Shown: positions 26,045-35,451, numbered from the stretch's first letter. The stretch is 64,000 nucleotides of DNA from Bifidobacterium reuteri DSM 23975 (GCF_000741695.1 NZ_JGZK01000001.1:124001-188000), one strand, 5' to 3'. Made by a program: numbers and translations. Notes: a model not told the origin generated them from the sequence alone.

Positions 26045-26159
26045 ACCTAGTCAAATAACCGTAGGCAAAACCGGATGCGCACAACCTGCACTGGCTGGCG
26101 GGAGCGCAGTGCATGCCTCACAACAAGCCGCTCATCAGACAAGACAAGGAGGAATCGAC

Positions 26160-26912
26160 ATGGCCAAGACCATCGATGTGATGTCCCTGTATCCGAAAGA
26201 CATGAACATCTACGGCGATTCCGGCAACGTGCTCACCATTCGTCGCCGTCTGGAACTCTACGGCTATGAGCCGGTCATCCACCAATACAACCAGGGTGAC
26301 GACTGGCCCAATCACGTGGACCTCATTCTGGGCGGCGGCGGACAGGACACCGGGCAGAAGAAGATCATCGACGACCTCTACCGGCGCGCCAACCTATTGC
26401 GCGCACTCGCAGTGGAAGGTACGCCGATGCTGATGATCTGCGGCATGTACCAGCTGTTCGGCGAGTATTTCGAAACCGTGGACGGTACGAGGCTCGACGG
26501 CATCGGCATCATCGGCGCATACACTGTCGGCCAGGATGCGCGCATGATTGGCAATCTGGTGGAGCATTCCGAACAGTTCGGTGACGTGATCGGCTACGAA
26601 AACCATTCCGGTCAGACCTTCCTGAGGCCAGGCGTCAAGCCGTTGGGCACTGTTGATGCCGACGGCCGGGGCAACAACGGCAAGGACCACACCGAAGGTG
26701 CCCGCGTACACAACGTGATCGGCACCTACATGCATGGCTCGCTGCTGCCCAAGAACCCTGCCGTCAGCGATTTTCTGATCGGTGCCGCCGTGTCACGCCG
26801 CTACGGTTCGTTCGATACCGCCGACCAGACGAAGGAACAGGCGGCAGCGCTCGCCGAACTCGACAGGACTGCCGCGCACGCGCGCGAATCTGCCGCCGCC
26901 CGTCCGCGCTGA
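26160..26912 (+). CDS. gatD: lipid II isoglutaminyl synthase, glutaminase subunit GatD
   Basis: GatD releases ammonia from glutamine and passes it to MurT for amidation of peptidoglycan stem peptides. The 250-residue class I glutamine amidotransferase shows the nucleophile Cys94 in MLMICGMYQLFG, the same number as in characterised staphylococcal GatD. His192 in GTYMHGSLLP is the probable second catalytic residue. The ATG at 26160 has AAGGAGG upstream. It pairs with murT in one operon. Amidation of position 2 is needed for efficient cross-linking in many Gram-positives, so this pair is probably important for growth. Confidence 0.92.
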   Translation: MAKTIDVMSLYPKDMNIYGDSGNVLTIRRRLELYGYEPVIHQYNQGDDWPNHVDLILGGGGQDTGQKKIIDDLYRRANLLRALAVEGTPMLMICGMYQLFGEYFETVDGTRLDGIGIIGAYTVGQDARMIGNLVEHSEQFGDVIGYENHSGQTFLRPGVKPLGTVDADGRGNNGKDHTEGARVHNVIGTYMHGSLLPKNPAVSDFLIGAAVSRRYGSFDTADQTKEQAAALAELDRTAAHARESAAARPR

Positions 26913-26954
26913 TCGACCGCGCTCCACGCCCCGCCGCCTTAGGCGAAATCATCC

Positions 26955-26997
26955 GCTAAGCCTAACGCCATCGGCCTGCGATTGCGCTAGGCTTAGC
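26955..26997. terminator. inverted repeat between gatD and the phasin-like gene
   Basis: GCTAAGCCTAACGC at 26955-26968 pairs with GCGCTAGGCTTAGC at 26984-26997, with one mismatch. No T-run follows. It may terminate gatD or act as an operator for the next pair. Confidence 0.4.
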
Positions 26998-27047
26998 AGT
27001 AAGAGACGGGGCAGCAGGCCGCGTCGAGCCTCGAAGGAGGGGTTATT

Positions 27048-27323
27048 ATGGCTGATTTCGATTTGGGCGATGGTGTCCGCAAGGTCCTGTTGGCTGGCAT
27101 CGGTGCCTTGGCTACGGGATATGAGAAGGGCAGCGCCATTGTTGACGATCTGGTCAAGAAGGGTGAGCTGACTGTGGAGCAGGGCAAGTCCCTGAACACC
27201 GAGCTCAAGCGCAAGGTCGGCGAGGCTCTGGTCAACGACGCCAACAAGGACGCCGCCAAGGCCGATGCCGCACCGGCCGAGGAACCGGCTGCGGATGCCG
27301 CCGACGACTCCAACAAGGACTGA
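27048..27323 (+). CDS. phasin-like small protein
   Basis: A 91-residue helical protein. The first ~65 residues (LAGIGALATGYEKGSAIVDDLVKKGELTVEQGK) match the small phasin-like family found beside ABC1/UbiB kinases in Firmicutes and Actinobacteria. The tail is Ala/Asp/Glu-rich. GAAGGAGG precedes the ATG. It lies 19 nt before the kinase gene and is probably co-expressed with it. The cellular role is not established; no polyhydroxyalkanoate genes are nearby. Confidence 0.8.
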   Translation: MADFDLGDGVRKVLLAGIGALATGYEKGSAIVDDLVKKGELTVEQGKSLNTELKRKVGEALVNDANKDAAKADAAPAEEPAADAADDSNKD

Positions 27324-27342
27324 CTAAGGACTGATCATTTTC

Positions 27343-29244
27343 GTGACTGACAAGACAACGGAACAGGCGGTGCGGCACGGCGCAAGCGGCACCTCGGCAC
27401 AACATCCCTCTGAAGACGCTCGTTCGGGCGCTGCGGATGGTGGCCTCGGAGCCGGTGCCGCAACGTCTGCCCCAACGTCTTCCTCCCAGTCGCAGGCTGC
27501 CGCCGGTGCCGCTCATGGCACGAACGACGACAAGCCGAATGATATTCCCGACCGTCCGACCGCGGCATACGCGCAATGGGCCGCGACGAATACCGAAACC
27601 ATTGGGATTTTCGGTCCCCGGCGCGATGATTTCTCCGAGCGCTATCATCTGACCCGTCGCAGCAAAGCCAAACGTCTGGCGCAAATCGTGCGTATCGTCA
27701 ACCAATTCGATGCGCTCAAGGGGCTGACTCCGGTCAAGATGCGTCTGATGTTCGAGGCGCTCGGCCCCACTTTCGTTAAAGTCGGCCAGATTCTCTCGAT
27801 GCGTTCGGAGATTTTGCCGCAGAGCTTCTGCGACGAACTCGCCAAACTGCGTGCGGACGCCGACCCCATGCCATACGCCACGGTATTGGACGTATTGTCC
27901 GAAGAGTATGGACGACCGGCCAATGAGGTCTTCGCGCACATCGATCTGAAACCGCTGGGCTCGGCGTCCCTCGCCCAAGTGCATCGCGCCACCTTGCGTA
28001 CCGGCGAGGACGTGGCCGTCAAAGTGCAGCGCCCGGGTGTGCGCGAGACCATGGCGCAGGACGTGTCCATCATGCGTTCCATCGCCAAAGTCGCCACCAA
28101 GGTGATCAGCACCTCGCAGATCGTCGATCTCCAGGGCGTAGTCGAGGAGCTGTGGGACACCTTCGAATCGGAGACGGACTTCCTTGTCGAGGCGCGCAAT
28201 CTGGCTGAATTCAAGCGATACGCCTCACGGTTCAAATACATGGACTGTCCGACTCCGTATCCGGACCTGTGCACCGAGCACGTGGTGGTCATGGATTATG
28301 TGGATGGCATCTCCGTCTCACACGCCGGCGAACTGGTGGCCGCCGGCTATGATCTCAAGGACATCGGCACCAAGCTCGTAGACAATTACGCCACGCAGAT
28401 CCTCGACGAAGGCTTCTTCCATGCCGATCCGCACCCGGGTAACATCATCATCCGCGGCGGAAAGATTGTGCTCATCGACCTCGGCATGACCGGTCGATTG
28501 GACGCCAAGACCCGTGCGGTGATGAAGGATATGATCTTCGCCGTCGCCAAACAGGATTCCCCCCAGCTCGCCGACGGCCTGCTGCGCTTCGCCGGGGCTG
28601 ATGCGGATCCGGCTGATTACCCTGCGCTGCTCGCCGATCTCGACGTCATCGTCAAGGAATACGGCACCGTGGATCTGAAGGACCTCGATCTGGCCGCCTT
28701 CCTGACCGCGCTCACCTCGCTCGCGCAGCGTCACGGCATCGAAGTGCCCAGCAGCATCACCACGGTGGGGCGTGCGTTGGTCACGCTCGAGGGGCTGCTT
28801 GACGAATTCATCCCCGATGTGAACATGATTGAGATCATCTCCCGGCACATCGTCACGTCGAAAACCACCGTCGAAGCAGCCAAAGACGAGCTGAAGACGC
28901 TGGGTCTGGAGAGCCATGAGGCGCTCCACAGCGCGCTGGGCGCGATGAGCGAGCTTAACGTGGCGGCGCGCATGCTGACGCGCGGCCAGTTGCGCATGAA
29001 CATGGAGCTGGTGGGTTCGCAGGAGCCGTTCCAGCTGCTCTCCGATATGGTGAACCGACTCACGATGGCATTGATTGTGGTCGGCCTGTTCATCGGCTCG
29101 TCCATCGTCTATTACGCCGGCATGAAGCCCATCATTTTCGGCATCCCAATCGTGGGCTTCATGGGATACGTCACCGCGTTCGTGCTCGGCGTTTGGATCG
29201 TGATTGACATCTACCTCAAGGGCCGCAAGACGAAGAAGCGGTAG
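27343..29244 (+). CDS. ABC1/UbiB-family atypical kinase
   Basis: A 633-residue member of the AarF/UbiB/COQ8 atypical kinase family with two C-terminal membrane segments (about 565-585 and 592-612). Family marks: GPTFVKVGQILSMRSEILP (KxGQ motif), LASLAQVHRA-type Ala-rich loop (GSASLAQVHRA), VAVKVQRPGV with the catalytic Lys, and GFFHADPHPGNI plus IDLGMTGRL for the catalytic and metal loops. The first ~85 residues are low-complexity. In other bacteria UbiB supports ubiquinone synthesis, but bifidobacteria make no ubiquinone, so a lipid-handling role is more likely. The GTG start lacks a clear ribosome site. Confidence 0.87.
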   Translation: MTDKTTEQAVRHGASGTSAQHPSEDARSGAADGGLGAGAATSAPTSSSQSQAAAGAAHGTNDDKPNDIPDRPTAAYAQWAATNTETIGIFGPRRDDFSERYHLTRRSKAKRLAQIVRIVNQFDALKGLTPVKMRLMFEALGPTFVKVGQILSMRSEILPQSFCDELAKLRADADPMPYATVLDVLSEEYGRPANEVFAHIDLKPLGSASLAQVHRATLRTGEDVAVKVQRPGVRETMAQDVSIMRSIAKVATKVISTSQIVDLQGVVEELWDTFESETDFLVEARNLAEFKRYASRFKYMDCPTPYPDLCTEHVVVMDYVDGISVSHAGELVAAGYDLKDIGTKLVDNYATQILDEGFFHADPHPGNIIIRGGKIVLIDLGMTGRLDAKTRAVMKDMIFAVAKQDSPQLADGLLRFAGADADPADYPALLADLDVIVKEYGTVDLKDLDLAAFLTALTSLAQRHGIEVPSSITTVGRALVTLEGLLDEFIPDVNMIEIISRHIVTSKTTVEAAKDELKTLGLESHEALHSALGAMSELNVAARMLTRGQLRMNMELVGSQEPFQLLSDMVNRLTMALIVVGLFIGSSIVYYAGMKPIIFGIPIVGFMGYVTAFVLGVWIVIDIYLKGRKTKKR

Positions 29245-29272
29245 GGTAGTCGGGCGGCGTGCTGCGCCGGAT

Positions 29273-30325
29273 TCATGAGATCTGACGTTCGTAGACGCGG
29301 CCGGTGCTTTCCAGCGCGGTGCGTCGTTTCGCCTCGGTGGACTCGCGGACGATCATCGGACATTCTATCGTTGTGACGCCGTGGTGCGGCCGGCCCGCCA
29401 ATGCATCGAGAATGAACTGCGCGGCGGTCTTGCCCAGCATCGTGATGTTGTTGTCGAATGTGGTCAAGGTCGGATGCGCATTCGAGGCGAACACGAACCA
29501 ATTGTCGTGGCCGATGATGGCGACGTCTCGCGGGATGCGTTTGCCTATGGCCAACAGTCCGCGTGCTGCTCCGCGCGCGATTTCGTCGCTCAGGCAGTAG
29601 ATCGCATCCAGATGAGGATACCGTTCGACCAATAATCGCGCCGCCCGCTCGCCCCACTCCTCGCTCCAGGCGTCGAACAGTATCGCCACCGGCTGGAAAT
29701 CATAGAGGATGAACGTCCGTTGCGCGCCCAGCACCCGGTCTTTCGCCGCCTGGAAATCCTCCGGGCCGGCGATGATGGCGATGTATCGCCGCCCGATACT
29801 GAGCAGGTATTCGATGGCCTGCGCGCCGGCACCGATATTGTCACAGATGATGCTGCAATCCCGTGGGTCGCGGGAAGGATCATAGGCATAGATGACCGGC
29901 AGACCCATCGTGGTGCGTGGGTCAAGCGGCGGCCGTGAATTCGTGGTGTCGCCGACAACGATCAAGCCGTCCACACCATGCGCCGCAAGCCGGTCGATAT
30001 GGCTTTTCTCCAGTGCTGGCCGACCGTGGGAACTCATGAGCAGGGCGGCGTGATTCGATGCGCCGAGCGTGTTTTCGGCACCGGTGAGCAGGGGCAGGGC
30101 GAAACGGCCGTTGTAATCGGATGTGATCAATCCGATCAGACCCGAGCGACGAGTGGCGTGGTGCAGTTTGTTGGATTTGCTGTAGCCGAGTTGTTTGGCG
30201 GCCTCGATGACGTCACGCTGGGTGCTGGCCGATACGCGGTCCGTGTTGTTCAGCGCTTTGGATGCGGTGGCAACGGAAACATTGGCCAGTCTGGCCACGT
30301 CAGCAAGGGTGGGTTTGCGGCTCAT
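29273..30325 (-). CDS. LacI-family transcriptional regulator
   Basis: A 350-residue LacI/GalR-type sugar-responsive repressor. The N-terminal HTH is PTLADVARLANVSVATASKALNN (residues 5-27). The hinge and periplasmic-binding-protein-like ligand domain follow (GLIGLITSDYNGRFALPLLTGAE ... VAIIGHDNW). The start at 30325 gives a standard N-terminus. It is divergent from the GH127 and GPH transporter genes and most likely represses them until an arabinose-containing oligosaccharide or L-arabinose is present. Candidate operators are the GCGAAA-AA-TTTCGC site in its own promoter and the TACAACA-C-TGTTGTA palindrome before the transporter. Confidence 0.9.
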   Translation of the reverse strand: MSRKPTLADVARLANVSVATASKALNNTDRVSASTQRDVIEAAKQLGYSKSNKLHHATRRSGLIGLITSDYNGRFALPLLTGAENTLGASNHAALLMSSHGRPALEKSHIDRLAAHGVDGLIVVGDTTNSRPPLDPRTTMGLPVIYAYDPSRDPRDCSIICDNIGAGAQAIEYLLSIGRRYIAIIAGPEDFQAAKDRVLGAQRTFILYDFQPVAILFDAWSEEWGERAARLLVERYPHLDAIYCLSDEIARGAARGLLAIGKRIPRDVAIIGHDNWFVFASNAHPTLTTFDNNITMLGKTAAQFILDALAGRPHHGVTTIECPMIVRESTEAKRRTALESTGRVYERQIS

Positions 30326-30339
30326 AGTCCATACGGTAA

Positions 30340-30353
30340 GCGAAAAATTTCGC
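30340..30353. promoter_or_regulatory. palindrome in the lacI/GH127 divergent promoter
   Basis: GCGAAAAATTTCGC is a perfect 6-bp inverted repeat with a 2-bp centre, 15 bp upstream of the lacI start. It is a plausible autoregulatory operator, but it does not match the site before the transporter. Confidence 0.4.
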
Positions 30354-30505
30354 ATTCGCAAGACCTGTGAATCAGCCGGACGGCATGCGCATACCATCAA
30401 CAATTGCAAGCGGTGAGAGTGCGGAGATAGCCGGCATAGCAGCCTGTTTCCGCGCGTAAAGACAATGCGATACAGCCAGCACCTACAATGTGGAAAGGAC
30501 GAACC

Positions 30506-32503
30506 ATGAGCCAGCACGTCACGGTTACTTCACCGTTCTGGAAACGGTACCGTGAGAACGTCGCCAAGGAAGTGATCCCCTATCAGTGGGCGGTCATCAA
30601 CGACGAGCAGAAGATCGACATCCCGCGCGACCCCTCCGGCGCCAAGCAGGACATCGACTATCACTACAGCCGTGCAGTGCGCAACCTGCGCATCGCCGCA
30701 GGCGACGAGGAAGGCGAGTTCAAGGGCTTCGTCTTCCAGGATTCCGACGTGTACAAGTGGCTTGAGGAAGCCGCCTACTCCCTCGCCTACGAGCCGGACG
30801 AGCAGCTCAAGAACCTGTGCGACAAGCTGGTCGACCTCATTGCCCGCGCCCAGCAGGACGATGGCTACCTCGACACCCCGTACATCATCAAGTCCGGCGC
30901 GTTCGAGAACCGTGAGCGCTTCTCCCAGATCCAGCAGTCCCACGAGATGTACGTGATGGGCCACTACATCGAGGCCGCCGTGGCCTACTTCGAGGTCACC
31001 GGCAACCAGCAGGCCCTCGAAGTCGCCGAGAAGATGGCCGCCTGCCTGGACGCCAACTTCGGTGAAGAGGACGGCAAGATCCCCGGCGCCGACGGCCACC
31101 CGGAGATCGAGCTGGCGCTCTCCCGCCTCTACGAGGTCACCAAGGAGGAGAAGTACCTCAAGCTCGCCAAGTTCTTCATCGACGTGCGCGGCAAGGACCC
31201 GAGCTTCTACGACAAGCAGAACGAGAAGATCGGCGATGGCTCCACCGACATCTTCCCGCAGATGCGCGGCTGGACCCACGAATACACCCAGACCGCCCGT
31301 CCTATCCGCCAGCAGCAGACCGCCGAAGGCCACGCCGTGCGCGTTGGCTACATGCTCACCGGCGTCGCCCACGTGGCCCGCCTGACCGGCGACAAGGAGC
31401 TTGAGGAGACCGCCAAGCGTCTGTGGCACAACATCGTCACCAAGCGCATGTACATCACCGGCGGCGTTGGCTCCACCCATGTCGGCGAGGCCTTCACCTA
31501 CGACTACGACCTGCCGAACGACACCATGTACGGCGAGACCTGCGCCTCCGTGGCCATGAGCTTCCTGGCAAAGCAGATGCTTGAGCTGGAGACCAAGGGC
31601 GAATACGCGGACGTGCTCGAGAAGGAGCTCTTCAACGGCTCCATCGCAGGCATCGCGCTCGACGGCAAGCACTTCTACTACGTGAACGCCCTTGAGGCTG
31701 ATCCCGAGGCCACCGACCACAACCCGGACCGCTACCACGTGCTCATGCACCGCGCCGAATGGTTCGGCTGCGCCTGCTGCCCGGCCAACATCGCGCGTCT
31801 GATCGCCTCGGTGGACCGTTACCTGTACACCGTGCACGATGACAAGCGCGAGATCATCGCCCACCAGTTCATCGCGAACGACGCCGAATTCTTCGACGGC
31901 GTGAAGGTCTCCCAGAAGTCCAACTTCCCGTGGGACGGCCACATCGAGTTCACCGTGGACGTGCCGGAAGGTGTCGAGCCGGTGAAGTTCCTGTTGCGTA
32001 TCCCGTCCTGGTCCGCCACCCAGCACGAGCTCAAGGTCAACGGCGAGGACGCCCGTCGTCTGCCGATCGAGGACGGCTTCGTCACCATTGAGGTCACCTC
32101 CGGCCAGACCCAAATCACCCTTGATCTGGACATGTCCGTCAAGTTCATGCGCTCCAAGACCCTGGTTCGTCACGACATCGGCAAGATCGCCGTGATGCGC
32201 GGACCGATTGTGTTCTGCGCCGAAGAGGCCGACAACTCCGCCCCGCTGTGGAACTACCACATTGGCAGCCATGATGCCGGTCGCGCCCGCGCCGAATACC
32301 ACTTCGGCGAGCTCGACGGTGTGGAGGTCATCACCATCCCGGCCACCAAGCGTACGCATGACGAGGAGGACTTCCCGCTGTTCGCCGACGTCGAGGAGCA
32401 TCCGGTCGGGGAGAAGTCCTACGACCTCAAGCTCATCCCGTACTACGCATGGGCCAACCGCGAGGTCGGCCAGATGCAGGTCTGGTTCGACTCCGACTTC
32501 TGA
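30506..32503 (+). CDS. GH127 beta-L-arabinofuranosidase (HypBA1-like)
   Basis: A 665-residue glycoside hydrolase family 127 protein. It very closely follows the HypBA1 enzyme of B. longum, which releases L-arabinose from beta-1,2-linked arabinofuranose disaccharide derived from hydroxyproline-rich plant glycoproteins. The residues used by HypBA1 are all present at matching spacing: Glu328 in HVGEAFTYDYD, Glu344 and Cys346 in YGETCAS, and Cys424-Cys425 in FGCACCP (zinc ligands and nucleophile region). No signal peptide is seen, so the enzyme is intracellular and acts on imported oligosaccharide. AAAGGAC precedes the ATG. The neighbours (LacI, GPH transporter) differ from the HypBA1 cluster as I remember it, so I treat it as a paralogue. 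Confidence 0.9.
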   Translation: MSQHVTVTSPFWKRYRENVAKEVIPYQWAVINDEQKIDIPRDPSGAKQDIDYHYSRAVRNLRIAAGDEEGEFKGFVFQDSDVYKWLEEAAYSLAYEPDEQLKNLCDKLVDLIARAQQDDGYLDTPYIIKSGAFENRERFSQIQQSHEMYVMGHYIEAAVAYFEVTGNQQALEVAEKMAACLDANFGEEDGKIPGADGHPEIELALSRLYEVTKEEKYLKLAKFFIDVRGKDPSFYDKQNEKIGDGSTDIFPQMRGWTHEYTQTARPIRQQQTAEGHAVRVGYMLTGVAHVARLTGDKELEETAKRLWHNIVTKRMYITGGVGSTHVGEAFTYDYDLPNDTMYGETCASVAMSFLAKQMLELETKGEYADVLEKELFNGSIAGIALDGKHFYYVNALEADPEATDHNPDRYHVLMHRAEWFGCACCPANIARLIASVDRYLYTVHDDKREIIAHQFIANDAEFFDGVKVSQKSNFPWDGHIEFTVDVPEGVEPVKFLLRIPSWSATQHELKVNGEDARRLPIEDGFVTIEVTSGQTQITLDLDMSVKFMRSKTLVRHDIGKIAVMRGPIVFCAEEADNSAPLWNYHIGSHDAGRARAEYHFGELDGVEVITIPATKRTHDEEDFPLFADVEEHPVGEKSYDLKLIPYYAWANREVGQMQVWFDSDF

Positions 32504-32521
32504 TTCGAGCCTGTTCGCGCT

Positions 32522-32545
32522 CGGCCTGGTTACTCAATCAGGCCG
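32522..32545 (+). terminator. hairpin downstream of GH127 gene
   Basis: CGGCCTG at 32522-32528 pairs with CAGGCCG at 32539-32545. With no clear T-run, it may only reduce read-through into the transporter gene. Confidence 0.4.
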
Positions 32546-32681
32546 GGGTCGCATCCATAAGATTTCGGCGACGGGAATCCTCAGACGAAGATGAGCAGAG
32601 GTACGCCAGCTACTGATCCGCCGAGTGCTTCGTCTGGCCCGCCGCCGTCCGTGTCGCCCCACTGAAGGGACGGCACGGAAT

Positions 32682-32696
32682 TACAACACTGTTGTA
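32682..32696. promoter_or_regulatory. perfect operator-like palindrome before the GPH transporter
   Basis: TACAACACTGTTGTA has exact 7-bp arms around a single central base, 31 bp upstream of the transporter start. Size and symmetry fit an operator of the LacI family, and a LacI gene lies in the same cassette. Confidence 0.55.
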
Positions 32697-32727
32697 CCAA
32701 GCAACACATCAAAGAAGAAGGAAAACA

Positions 32728-34149
32728 ATGAGTGCAGCAACTCAGGACGCTTCCGCAGTGAAGCTCTCGGTCAAGGAGAAGATCGCCTACTCCTTCACCG
32801 ATATGGCAGGCAACCTGCTGTATGTGACCATTTCGTCGTACATCATGTACTTCTACACCAACGTGTTCCACATCCCGGCCGCCGGTGCGCTGGGTGCCGG
32901 CACCATCCTGCTGGTGGCCCGTTTCGCCGACGCCATCTCCGCTGTGGTGTGGGGCTCCATCGTGGATCACACCAACACCAAGTGGGGCCAGAGCCGTCCA
33001 TGGTTCCTCTGGCTGTGCGTGCCGTTCGCGATTACCGTGTGGATCGCCTTCACCGCTCCGAGCCTGCCTGACGGCGCTCCGAAGTTCTGGTACGCCCTGA
33101 TTACCTACATCCTGGCCGCCGGCGCCGTGTACACCGGTATCCAGACGCCTATCACCGCCATCCTGCCGAACCTCACCTCCGACCCGACCGAGCGCAACAA
33201 TGCCAACTCCTTCCGTATGGCCGGTGGCCAGATCGGCTCCTTCATCACCTCGTCCTTCACCATCCCGCTGGTTGGCTGGTTCGGCGTCCAGTTCGGTGGC
33301 GGCGACAAGACCGGCTTCATGATCGTCACCGCTATCTGGGGCGTCGTGGCCATCATCCTGCTGCTCTTCTCCTTCAAGAACCTCAACGAGCGCAACTACC
33401 ATCCGGAACTCAACAAGCCGATCCCGCTGAGCGACTCCCTCAAGGCCGCCAAGGGCAACTGGCCGTGGATCATCCTGGTCGTCGCTTTCGTGATCTACTG
33501 GGTCGCCCAGTCCACCCGTAACGGTGTGTCCACCTATTACGCGCAGTACGTACTCGAAAACCGCAACCTGACCTCCATCTTCAACGGCGTTCAGGTGATT
33601 GGTCTGCTCGGTACCATCGCCATGCCGATCATCGCGAACAAGACCAAGAACAAGACCCTGACCATGATCATCGGTCTGGTCATCGGTGGTCTCGGCCAGG
33701 CCCTGATGCCGCTCGCCGGCCACAACGTGCCGCTGCTGGTCATCTTCTGGACCATCGGTGTGCTCGGTGCCGCCATCGCCATCGGTATGCCGTTCGGCAT
33801 GCTCGCCGACACCGTCGACTACGGCGAATGGAAGACCGGCATCCACGCCGCAGGCTTCCTGACCGCCGTCGGTTCCGCCTTCTGCATCCAGGTCGGCTCC
33901 GGCTTCGGCGCCTTCCTGCCGCTGGAGATCATGGGTGCCGCTGGTTACGATGCCAACCTTGAGCAGCAGCCGCAGTCCGCGCTCGACGCCATCAGCTTCT
34001 GCTTCATCTGGCTGCCGGTGATCGTCTACATCATCGTCGGCGTGATCATGTGCTTCTACCGCAAGTACGAGAAGATGGAGCCGATGATCAAGGCCGAGCT
34101 GGCCGAGCGTCACGCCAAGGCTCTCGCCGAGGCCGAGCAGAACGCCTGA
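32728..34149 (+). CDS. GPH-family sugar:cation symporter
   Basis: A 473-residue glycoside-pentoside-hexuronide symporter (major facilitator superfamily) with twelve hydrophobic segments. The family pattern ARFADAISAVVWGSIVDHTNTKWGQSRPW after the second segment is clear. A second conserved block is ADTVDYGEWKTG. It should take up a sugar or short oligosaccharide with H+ or Na+. AGAAGGAAAA precedes the ATG. It follows the GH127 gene by 224 bp with its own operator-like palindrome, so the arabinofuranoside is the best guess for substrate. Confidence 0.9.
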   Translation: MSAATQDASAVKLSVKEKIAYSFTDMAGNLLYVTISSYIMYFYTNVFHIPAAGALGAGTILLVARFADAISAVVWGSIVDHTNTKWGQSRPWFLWLCVPFAITVWIAFTAPSLPDGAPKFWYALITYILAAGAVYTGIQTPITAILPNLTSDPTERNNANSFRMAGGQIGSFITSSFTIPLVGWFGVQFGGGDKTGFMIVTAIWGVVAIILLLFSFKNLNERNYHPELNKPIPLSDSLKAAKGNWPWIILVVAFVIYWVAQSTRNGVSTYYAQYVLENRNLTSIFNGVQVIGLLGTIAMPIIANKTKNKTLTMIIGLVIGGLGQALMPLAGHNVPLLVIFWTIGVLGAAIAIGMPFGMLADTVDYGEWKTGIHAAGFLTAVGSAFCIQVGSGFGAFLPLEIMGAAGYDANLEQQPQSALDAISFCFIWLPVIVYIIVGVIMCFYRKYEKMEPMIKAELAERHAKALAEAEQNA

Positions 34150-34168
34150 TAGCGATTCTGCCACGCCG

Positions 34169-34194
34169 CTGATTATGTTGCGATAATCAGTTTC
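34169..34194 (+). terminator. terminator after GPH transporter
   Basis: CTGATTAT at 34169-34176 pairs with ATAATCAG at 34183-34190 and is followed by TTTCC. Confidence 0.55.
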
Positions 34195-34202
34195 CTCTCA
34201 AT

Positions 34203-34246
34203 AGCGATATGCGTCCGGTGACTACGGTTGCCGGGCGCATATCGCT
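34203..34246. terminator. second, stronger hairpin after GPH transporter
   Basis: AGCGATATGCGTCCGG at 34203-34218 pairs with CCGGGCGCATATCGCT at 34231-34246, with one mismatch. It lies just before dispersed repeat copy G. Confidence 0.55.
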
Positions 34247-34260
34247 ATTGCGTTGCTGCA

Positions 34261-34493
34261 CCAAGAGCCAGTCTCGTATTTGTCTGAGTGGTCTGAGTGG
34301 TGTTGGCCCCCTCTGACGAGACGTTGCCGTGAGGCAAACAGCGGAGCTGTTTGTAGGCAACGTGCGAGCCGACAGGCGAGCCAGCTGGATGCCGCGCGGA
34401 GCGCGTCCGTACTTGCAGGACGAGCTGTCAGCGAAGCTGACTGGAGGAGAGAAAAAGCTGAATCGCTCAACCAATTACGAGACAGGCCACTGG
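34261..34493. mobile_element. MITE-like dispersed repeat, copy G (full length)
   Basis: A copy of about 233 bp with the complete interior: CCCCCTCTGACGAG, the GTTGCCGTGAGGCAAACAGC/GCTGTTTGTAGGCAAC hairpin, GCGGAGCGCGTCC, CTGTCAGCGAAGCTGACTGG and GAGAGAAAAAGCTGAATC. The ends are AGTCTCGTATTTGTCTGAG on the left and CCAATTACGAGACAGGCCAC on the right. It lies between the transporter terminators and yggS. Confidence 0.8.
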
Positions 34494-34590
34494 GTGACGG
34501 TTACGGAGTCGGGCTGCTTTCGGTACTATTCGGCATAGTGCACTTTGGCGTAGCATGCTTTGTGATAGGGGGTATGGGTTGATTGCATAT

Positions 34591-35430
34591 ATGGATCACA
34601 AGGATCTGACGAACGAGATCATCGATGTCACGCGCGCGCAGGAGATCGCGGATGGTGTGCACCGGGTGATGGATGGCATCGCGCAGGCGGAATCGGGTGC
34701 GGGGCGTTCGGCTGGCTCTGTCAAGCTGCTGGCCGCCACCAAAACCCGCGATATCGGCGAGATTCTGGCTGCTATCGATGCCGGGGTTCGCATGATCGGC
34801 GAGAACAGGCCGCAGGAGATTGCAGTCAAGACGCCCGGTCTTGCGAAGCTGCTGGCCGAGCGCGGGTTTGACTTGGGCGTGGTGGGTGCGGGTGCTGCCG
34901 GTGCTGCGGGTGCCGCCTCGGATTCGCGCGCAGCCGAACGGGAATCGATACCATTCCACCTCATCGGCCAGCTGCAGGCCAACAAGATCGGCAAGGTCCT
35001 GCCGGTGGTGAATACCATAGAGTCCGTGGATTCGATTGAACTGGCGGAGAAGATCGCCCGGCGTGCCACCATGCGCGGCATCACGGTCGGAGTGCTGTTG
35101 GAAGTGAACGAGTCCGGCGAGGAGTCGAAATCCGGCTGTGCGCCGAGCCATGCCATCGATCTGGCCAAGCGGATCGGAGCGATGGGAGGCTTGGAATTGC
35201 AGGGGTTGATGACCATCGGGGCCCATGTGGATGACGAGCGTGTGATTCGCGCGGGATTCGCCCATCTGCGTCGCACGCGTGACCAGATTCTCGCGTCCGG
35301 TGCGGAGGGTACGGCGAACTGTCGGGAGCTTTCCATGGGCATGACCCACGACATGGATCTCGCCATCGAGGAAGGCTCGACCATAGTGCGCGTCGGCACC
35401 GCCATCTTCGGCGAACGTGCGTTCATCTGA
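34591..35430 (+). CDS. YggS-family pyridoxal phosphate homeostasis protein
   Basis: A 279-residue PLP-binding protein of the YggS/PROSC family (alanine-racemase-type barrel without racemase activity), which buffers pyridoxal phosphate in the cytosol. KLLAATKTRD carries the PLP lysine. IGENRPQE, FHLIGQLQANK and the SMGMTHDMDLAIEEGSTIVRVGTAIFG C-terminal signature are all present. A Gly/Ala-rich loop (GVVGAGAAGAAGAASD) is inserted ahead of FHLIGQ. The ATG at 34591 gives the standard N-terminus but has no strong ribosome site. In most bacteria it lies near divisome genes; here it is alone. Confidence 0.9.
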   Translation: MDHKDLTNEIIDVTRAQEIADGVHRVMDGIAQAESGAGRSAGSVKLLAATKTRDIGEILAAIDAGVRMIGENRPQEIAVKTPGLAKLLAERGFDLGVVGAGAAGAAGAASDSRAAERESIPFHLIGQLQANKIGKVLPVVNTIESVDSIELAEKIARRATMRGITVGVLLEVNESGEESKSGCAPSHAIDLAKRIGAMGGLELQGLMTIGAHVDDERVIRAGFAHLRRTRDQILASGAEGTANCRELSMGMTHDMDLAIEEGSTIVRVGTAIFGERAFI

Positions 35431-35451
35431 GTATGGATGCATGCATATGCG

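Noticed and set aside
30530..32401. 623-codon antisense frame over the GH127 gene
   Set aside because: Val/Leu/Gly/His-rich shadow of a highly biased gene with all GH127 motifs on the plus strand.
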